Source: Lytechinus variegatus (taxonomy: Eukaryota > Echinodermata > Echinoidea > Temnopleuroida > Toxopneustidae). Taken from it: a DNA stretch of 64,000 bases. The stretch covers positions 33,102,911 to 33,166,910 of the forward strand of contig NC_054749.1 of NCBI RefSeq assembly GCF_018143015.1, in the 5' to 3' direction. Below, one piece after another: positions 57,801-64,000 of the stretch. The position numbers and the translations under genes are program-made. The notes beneath the pieces are model-generated. The model did no database searches. It was not told the DNA's origin and saw only the letters and a program-made list of their open reading frames with translations. Each line of letters opens with the position of its first letter. The first letter of the stretch is position 1.

Positions 57801-58263
57801 TGAATCCTAAAATAAAAAAAAATAAAGTCATTGATTGCTCCCTGCCCCAATATTTGTGCTCTAGCTATTACTACAGAGTTGATATCAGACAACTACAAGA
57901 GTATCATATTCAGTCATTTTGTTAAACCTATCTAATAGATGCCAGTAAAGATTGGCAAAATGACATTCAAGAATAATATAGGAACATCAAAATCATATTA
58001 TAAGATATCAAGCATTATACAAGATTTATATCAGAACAGAGAAAGAAACACACTGATGAATGAAAAGCTTTCATATGAGAAATAATTCATACAGGATGGT
58101 CTGTTTCCTCTCAGTACTATCACAGATCTATACAACTATATACATGATCTATGTACACATTCAAGACAGTACTCTTTTTTTTTCTTTACAAATACGGGAA
58201 ATCTTTGCAAGATAGAAATGTTTACAAATTATGGCACTATTGAGACTGGCGCAATAAACATAC
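54885..58263. other. Intergenic or long intron, no gene seen
   Basis: AT-rich, with poly-G near 57400. Open frames are short and unrelated to anything I recognise. If the exon at 58264-58399 is real, this stretch would hold its following intron. Confidence 0.5.
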
Positions 58264-58399
58264 CTGTGCATTGAATGAAGGCAAAGATTTTAAAAATTTT
58301 TTCACATACTCCATCCCATCAATAATTTTTTTTATCTCTTCAATAAAGAGACTTTGCATTCCATTTCTATACAAATCCATGTATTCCAGAGCTGCCAAC
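58264..58399 (-). CDS. Candidate coding exon of an unidentified gene
   Basis: A strong pyrimidine-rich acceptor (...TTTTCTTTTTCAG) and a good donor (CACAG|GTATGT) enclose an open frame entering in phase 2 and leaving in phase 0. It encodes LAALEYMDLYRNGMQSLFIE followed by EIKKIIDGMEYVKKFLKSLP and SFNAQ, which looks helical. I do not recognise the family and found no partner exons. The first ~13 bases and the acceptor lie inside a MITE, so the exon may be a recent creation or spurious. Confidence 0.3.
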
Positions 58400-58588
58400 C
58401 TGAAAAAGAAAATTTCAGTATTTAAAAAGATGAAAATCAGCATTTTGGTGAGGAAATCAGTATTTTCAAAGAAATACCATAGGACAACACATAAAACTGA
58501 AACTTTAGAAATCAGTATTTTGCATGAAACTTATTATTCTCATTTTTCAGTACTAAATACAGAAAATCAATACGACTTGGCAGCTCTG
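58387..58588. repeat. MITE (CAGAGCTGCCAAC ends)
   Basis: CAGAGCTGCCAACCTGAAAA at the left is matched by ...ACGACTTGGCAGCTCTG. The interior repeats 'aaatcagtatttt' several times. Non-coding. Confidence 0.7.
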
Positions 58589-58984
58589 GTATCCCCATCA
58601 TTTGGCACATTCACCTTGATCTATCAAGACTTCCTTTCCAAACGTGATACATGTTGTTTGCAATTTGTGCATTTCATAATACATGTATTCAAGATGCGCC
58701 CTTACTATGACATCACCCCCTTCTGTGAGTCCTGCAAGATTCAATGACGACAGTGTACACAACATCATGCAATAATGAAAATGCTCCTCTCCCAACGTAA
58801 TTTCAAACCTCATTTAAGTGGTTTTCCTTCGACTCTTTTAGTTCTACAGACACTTTTCTTCCGTGTTTGCGATTCACTTGCTCAGTTAAATATTTTTATA
58901 ACTGATCAATTCTAATTTGTGGAAGAGGTTCTCTAAGAAAAAGAAGTTGACCCAGAATGAAAAGTAGATGTCTGATCGCATACA

Positions 58985-59475
58985 TTCGTAATTCTGAAGC
59001 TTTGTTATTCCGAAGGTTCATTATTGCGAAGGTTCGTATTTCCGAAGATTCGTAATTCCAAAGGTTCGTTAGTCTGAAAACGAAATAAGGTTCGTAATTC
59101 CGAAGGTTCGTTAGTCCGAAAACGAAATGAAGTTCGTAATTCCGAAGGTTCATTAATCCGAAAACGAAATGAGGTTCGTAATTCCGAAAGTTTGTTAGTC
59201 CGATAACTAAATGCTTAACGAACCTTATTTCGTTTTCGGACTATCGAACTTTCAGAACAACGAACCTTATGTTGTTTTCGGATTGACGAACCTTCCCAAC
59301 AACGAATCTTAATTCGTTTTCGGATTAACAAACCTTCTGAACATCGAACCTTATTTCGTTTTCGGATTATCGAACCTTCGGAATAACGCCACAAATGTTC
59401 GGCTCAACGAACCCTTTTACGTTTTCGGATTAACGAACATCGAGGTATCGGCAATTTACGCGTTTCTGAATTACG
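58985..59475. repeat. Inverted pair of 42-bp tandem arrays (TTCGTAATTCCGAAGG units)
   Basis: The left arm has about four units of 42 bp, each with CGTAATTCCGAAGGTTCGTT and AGTCCGAAAACGAAATGAGG; starts at 59051, 59093, 59135 and 59177. The right arm has units of the same 42-bp period in reverse orientation (CGAACCTTATTTCGTTTTCG at 59219, 59261, 59303, 59345). The arms meet near 59210. The peptide-like reading (repeats of NLRNYEP.FVFGLT) is a by-product. Confidence 0.85.
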
Positions 59476-61982
59476 AAGTGTAACCATCTCTGGTGACAAT
59501 GAACGATGGTAATGTATGTACATGTATTAGGAAACACACAAATTAAGACGAATAGATCGAATAAAATGCTGACCTATAATCTGACCTCATGAAAATAGAA
59601 TAGACATAAAGGAAGATGAACAAAGATGATTTTAGTCAGTAAGAGAAAGAGTAAGAATATTAAAGCAGAAGAAGTATGAAAAGGAAAAAAATATCTAAAA
59701 CAAGTAAAAGGACATTTTATAGAACCAATTATCTTTGTTGGAGGGGGATCGGTTAAGGTCTGTATGTTCAGAAAAGGAATTAATGACTCAAAGTTTGAGT
59801 TGACTTTAAATTGATTAAAATCATTGCCAATTCATGATCAAATTAATTTTTTCAAGGGATGAAACAAAATGTTACAAATGAAATCATCGATGAAAAAGCG
59901 ATATACGTTTATCACAAATCATTAAATATAAAGTAGCTTAGTCACTAAGAGGAATACAATTTCAATGAATACACCAACAGGATAATAAATAATGTATGAT
60001 AAATACTGAACGAAAAGTGAAGAAAAATACAAGATAAAATACATCATTTGGCAAAGAAATTACCCTCTTTTATCCAATCATTTTTGTTTAGTCCAACAGC
60101 CTAATTAACCAAAATACTCTAGCAATGGCTTAACATGGTGGTGAAACCTAGGGTAGTCAAACAATGCACAGCTATTTCACAATCTGATTTTTGGTAATTG
60201 AAAACTATCTAGGAATGATTGATCACTAAAGCATGTAGTCTAGTAGACATTAAGGAATAGAACTAGCAGCATAGATAGCCTCAATGCATTCAACTATTCA
60301 TGGTTGAGCCATAGATATCACACAGGCAAAAAATAATAATAAAAACAATAATAATACACAATCTTATGTGTATGATACTAATAACATGCCATATCGTTTC
60401 TACTTTGCATTCCACCAGTTTTTCATACACATCACATTCATGATGGTCCAAATGGTAACCTGTTAATATAACACTGCATCGAGTCACACATGCACCCCAA
60501 GACTTATCGAGTACTGAATTCTGTGATATTAACAGACTTCAAAATGACATCACCTATTTTCTGTAGACAGTTTTGTCACCAATGACATTTTTGGTGGTTT
60601 ATCAGATAAAGTTCAAATTCTTTAGTACCGTCCATTTAAAAAGAAAAGATTGCCCAGAAAATGGTGCTTGGGACAGGTGCCCTCATACTCCGACACTGAA
60701 ACACACATGCCCTGGAATCAAATAACTAATTTATAGTATACCCTGTACTATATATTCTAAATCACCCTAACCGTACTACAACATACAGTCACAAAAAAAC
60801 CTATCTCATTGAGGTTTCATAGTTACAAACTGAATCTGATGTTGTCACATGACCAATCACGATCACATGACCTGTGTCATACCACTGTTTGTAACAGCCA
60901 TGCACATAATTATGCACTACATAATCTTTTGTCTAAGAACAATGAAACTCTCTGTTTATTACCACTTCTTAAAAACATGACAGCAAAAAAGTATGTACAA
61001 ACATACACACCAAGCTTAGCTGAAATAAGTTTAGAAACTGGCCAATATTGCAATTATTTTCTTTTCCATTACATCAGGGCAAGATTGTTGATCAAAAATG
61101 TTCATACGATTACACACAATTACACACACATGCAATTTAAAAACAAATGTATGTACTTTTGAATTCTACCTCTATTTCAGGTTTTAGTTCAAATATTTTT
61201 TTGAAGCAATAATGCTTTGTCAAAGTAAAAATCAAATAAAGGAGTACAAGTATAAGTAATACTTATATAAATACAAGTATAGTATTGGAGTATAAACATA
61301 ATAAATACAGCATAACTTATAAAATGATTAAAAATCAAACCAGTTTACAGAACAAATACCGACAAAAAACATAAACCAAAACAAATAAACAAGCATGCAT
61401 CTAACTAAAAAGCATCTAAATGCAAAGACACATTGCTATTTGTTTGACTATCAACTTGTTTTGGGTTGTAATGCAAATACCACATTTTCAATCATACAGT
61501 GTCTTGTTGATTTTTTTTAATAGAAAGAACTACATCCTTCCAATTTATGCAAAACCTGCACAGTACGCTAACATAATAGTACATAACTTTCTATACAGTG
61601 TCATAATGAGTTGATGTATAAGAGGAAACCAGATACATATACAATCAAGTTGTTTTTCCTCATACCTAGATTCATGTACTGAGTATATCTACATGTAGGC
61701 CCGTCTTGAAAAGGGTTACAATCGATTCAATAGATCAGAGCTATGGAAAGCCAACAATGTCATAATTCACCACAAAGAAAAATACATGACTGGGTATCGT
61801 CACATTAAGAGATGAAGAATGTTCATGCGCATGTCAGTTTGACCAATAAGCTTGCTGCTTTTCAAAGAATCAGGCCTGGTGCCTTCTAAAGAATAAATCA
61901 TCACATCACTGGCTTTCCATAGTTAAGATTAATTCTAATCAATTGCAGCTCTTTATGAGAGGTAGCCCTGATGTATACAAAC
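59476..61982. other. Probable GTPase 3' UTR, then intergenic
   Basis: The first canonical AATAAA on the minus strand after the GTPase stop is at 60960-60955, which would give a ~1.0-kb 3' UTR. Further left nothing was recognised. Confidence 0.45.
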
Positions 61983-62141
61983 TCATAAAACTGCACATTG
62001 ATGTCTACGCTTCTTGGGAGCTTTTGGAGGATAGAGAAAGACTCTGATGGCTTCCTCAAAGACCATCTTCAGTCCTTTTTGCGTCAATGCTGAACATTCT
62101 AGGTATTTCACAGCGTTGATTTCCTTGTGCATCTGTATTCC
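61983..62141 (-). CDS. Rac/RhoG/Mtl-type GTPase, last exon
   Basis: Encodes [20 protein letters not shown], then [20 protein letters not shown] and [12 protein letters not shown], stop TGA. ECSAL is the G5 guanine-binding motif. The basic KKRR stretch and the CAAX box CAVL predict membrane targeting by geranylgeranylation. Enters in phase 0 after a TTTATAG acceptor. Confidence 0.95.
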   Translation of the reverse strand, partial: GIQMHKEINAVKYLECSALTQKGLKMVFEEAIRVFLYPPKAPKKRRHQCAVL

Positions 62142-63929
62142 CTATAAAACAAACACACAAAAAACAAAGCAAAACTTAATGAAATATAAACAAATTACAC
62201 AGAATCAAATAGTGAACAGTATAAAATATTTTTTATCTCATGCATAGTTCTTAGAATTTGAGTAGTTTCTTGGCTGATACACATCTTATCACTAGAATAA
62301 CTTGATGGAAGTCTAATTTCTATGACTGATTTTTTTTTAAAGTACCCTGAACTGAAGATCTGATAATAAAAAATATCTGAGGCTTGATTCACAAAGCTTG
62401 TCCACTATTGTCAGTTATAATCACCGTTACTGTAAGCTCCTGGAACTTGTAATCTGATTGGATAAATGTAAAAGATTATTACCTGTTGATATCTGATTGG
62501 ATACTGATTTCTATCTTTGAGTTTATTGACGGTATCTGGATCATCTCTCAGATCTAACTTAGTTCCTACTAGGATGATGGGTGTGTTTGGACAATGATGT
62601 CTCACTTCTGGGGCCCACTGAAAGAGGAGAAAAAATATCAATTATAACAAGATATTAATAAATTCTGCCTCATTAAGTCACAAGTTCACAACAAAATAAC
62701 AAGTCACTCATATTATATCATACCATATTGTACAGAAAGACAGATTATGGTACATTCAAATGTGTTTTTGAACTAATGTTTTTAATACTTGCAACTTTGC
62801 TGATTTAATTTTGACGATGATAGTTTTACAATGTTATAATTTCAATCAATTTCAAAGATAAATTCCAGTATTGGTAACGATCTCAAAATGACTTGGTTGA
62901 AGGCATACTTTACAGAATCTAATATAATGACCACCCAAGTGTCTGTTTGTATGAATAAAAAATATGTGCCAAAGGATTCTGGAAGAAATTGTGTAATTGC
63001 TGAGAAATAAGCAAAATAAGCGCGGATTTGGTCACTTCCGTCGGGTCTTTATTCCAGCAATAATAGTACACTGTCCCACGTGTGCCTATCTGTGTTGGTG
63101 ATCTTCAGTGTGAATATTTTTCGGTGTAGATTTCAAGATTTCACAAAGTTCAGTTTATGTAACTGTACCAGATCTAGATCCTCGATGATATACTGACAAT
63201 TAAGCCTGGTTTTACAGACTTTCTCATGAAATCAGTGTTTATTGCAACTACTGGAATTTGTCTTTAATCTTTTTTGAGATTGTCCAAAATTATTTTTTCT
63301 GGCTTTATTTGTTGATTATTTGTCTAGCACTAGAATTGTGATATATTGCAATCTTTTAATAATATACATGTACATTTTTACTTTGTAAATATGATGAGTC
63401 TTTGGACTTTTGTCATGTACCATTTTCACAATAAAACCAGAATTGAATTGAATTGAATTAATAACAAGGTTCAGAAAGAACTACAATGATTTGATTCCTA
63501 AGAAACCTATATGCTAGTAATTACAAAGTCCAATTGCAAATTTCCATTTGATAGAACTTCTTATTTAAATAGACTATTTGGAGATGTAATAGCTTAGTCA
63601 GTAGAACAGGATTTTTCTATTACGGTGACCCACTTGGTGCGCTAGTGCCATTTGGAAGAGCATTTTCGTCATTACAAGGTCCCTTGGAAAAGACCTTAAG
63701 CTGTTGGTCTTCTGGTTGCTTGCTTACAAGCATCAATGCTTTCTTAACAATCAGGTTAAATAACATTACCATTTACCAAATTATTTCATACTTTCAGTTG
63801 GGGTTGTTATCATACATTATACAAAGATATATGAATGCTATTCCATGTTATATATTTAGATCTTACCTTTGCTCTGACGTTCTCATATGATACTGGACTC
63901 ACCACAGAAAAACAGATCAAAAATACATC
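61983..63929 (-). CDS. Rac/RhoG/Mtl-type Rho-family GTPase, 3' half (gene span, partial)
   Basis: Rho-family molecular switch controlling actin and cell shape at the plasma membrane. Three in-frame exons (63929-63867, 62617-62483, 62141-61983) encode about 118 residues, matching human Rac1 from residue 76 to the end. The exon junctions fall where I remember them in vertebrate RAC1 (...VRAK|WYPE..., ...YPQ|GLAM...). Key motifs are VGTKLD (G4), ECSAL (G5) and the CAVL prenylation box. It differs from Rac1 in the variable end and in WAPEV for WYPEV, so it may be the Mtl/MIG-2/RhoG-like paralogue rather than Rac1 itself. The P-loop and switch regions lie outside the window. Confidence 0.93.
62384..62465. 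repeat. Half MITE (CTTGATTCACAAAGCTTG end)
   Basis: Resembles one end of the 'GGGGCCTGTTTCATAAAG' elements: 'gattcacaaagcttgtcc' followed by 'gtaatctgattggataaa'. The other end is not found. Confidence 0.35.
62483..62617 (-). CDS. Rac/RhoG/Mtl-type GTPase, penultimate exon
   Basis: Encodes [20 protein letters not shown], then [20 protein letters not shown] and IRYQQ. It includes the TKLD G4 motif and the start of the Rho insert helix. Phase 0 at both ends, 45 codons. Confidence 0.95.
62854..63267. repeat. Dispersed 'TGTCCCACGTG' repeat in GTPase intron
   Basis: The ends AAAGATAAATTCCAGTA and TACTGGAATTTGTCTTT are inverted repeats. It is the intact sister of 22787-23183. It carries 'taataatagtacactgtcccacgtg' and 'gtaccagatctagatcctcg' type phrases. 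Confidence 0.75.
63280..63462 (+). mobile_element. Probable LINE 3' end with (TTGAA)n tail
   Basis: The sequence 'tttggacttttgtcatgtacc..cacaataaaaccag' followed by GAATTGAATTGAATTGAATT looks like the 3' tail of a CR1/L2-type LINE, which ends in a short microsatellite rather than poly-A. No coding part remains. Confidence 0.45.
63867..63929 (-). CDS. Rac/RhoG/Mtl-type GTPase, third-from-last exon
   Basis: Encodes [20 protein letters not shown] and K, 21 codons, phase 0 at both ends. It matches human Rac1 [20 protein letters not shown] (from memory). The upstream acceptor is ...GTCATTTCAG. Confidence 0.95.
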
Positions 63930-64000
63930 CTGAAATGACACAAAGAAATCAGAAAACATTTCATCTTTGTCCTTTTTTCCATGCTTAATTATGTGTACAT

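Noticed and set aside
58598-58813. 71-residue minus-strand open frame (MRFEITLGEEHFHY...)
   Set aside because: No known relative, no supporting splice signals in a consistent phase, and no link to the nearby candidate exon could be shown.
58896-59153. Repetitive peptide with NLRNYEP units
   Set aside because: It is the translation of the 42-bp DNA repeat; the opposite arm gives a different pattern, and no start or splice context supports a gene.
1-64000. CRISPR array, operon, riboswitch or other prokaryotic system
   Set aside because: The introns, GT-AG splice sites, SINEs and animal genes show nuclear animal DNA; the regular repeats are tandem or foldback elements without spacers of the CRISPR type.

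Overview
The window looks like nuclear DNA of an invertebrate deuterostome, most likely a sea urchin. It is AT-rich. Its genes are split into short exons with GT-AG introns. Runs of ACATGT, tRNA-derived SINEs and dozens of short foldback transposons fill the rest. The species guess rests on repeat style and protein similarity recalled from memory, not on a search.

Three protein genes are recognised, all on the minus strand. (1) A Tweety-family membrane protein gene (TTYH) fills 7342-39929. I could chain 14 coding exons with consistent splice phases into one 564-residue frame, from an ATG at 39929 to a TGA at 7344-7342. It has five predicted membrane segments, the four-cysteine extracellular loop and a C-terminal PPxY motif. 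(2) MED7, a Mediator subunit, is one uninterrupted coding exon at 44926-45630 (234 residues), with a probable non-coding first exon near 47.5-47.7 kb. (3) The 3' half of a Rac/RhoG/Mtl-type small GTPase lies at 61983-63929 in three exons and ends in the prenylation box CAVL. Its 5' exons lie beyond the right edge. A further good-looking exon of an unknown gene is at 58264-58399.

Region by region: 1-7.3 kb is the TTYH 3' flank or 3' UTR, with foldback elements, a SINE and an array of palindromic CAGAC...GTCTG units right after the stop codon. 7.3-40 kb is TTYH. Its introns hold a Penelope-like retroelement remnant with 341-bp inverted terminal repeats (17.6-18.9 kb), a 1.7-kb TTAA-flanked foldback element (25.6-27.3 kb), a partly duplicated exon (16.65-16.93 kb) and many MITEs. 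40-44.7 kb is intergenic and repeat-rich. 44.9-47.9 kb is MED7. 48-61.9 kb is mostly non-coding, with a perfect 104-bp palindrome, a 7SL/Alu-like SINE, a mariner-type MITE and a large inverted 42-bp tandem array. 62-64 kb is the GTPase gene.

The genes have no evident joint function; this is an ordinary animal gene neighbourhood. The most interesting material is (a) the PPxY motif created across a splice junction, with a possible cassette exon adding a second one; (b) two foldback elements whose repeated end motifs have changed in step; and (c) the arrays of palindromic repeats.
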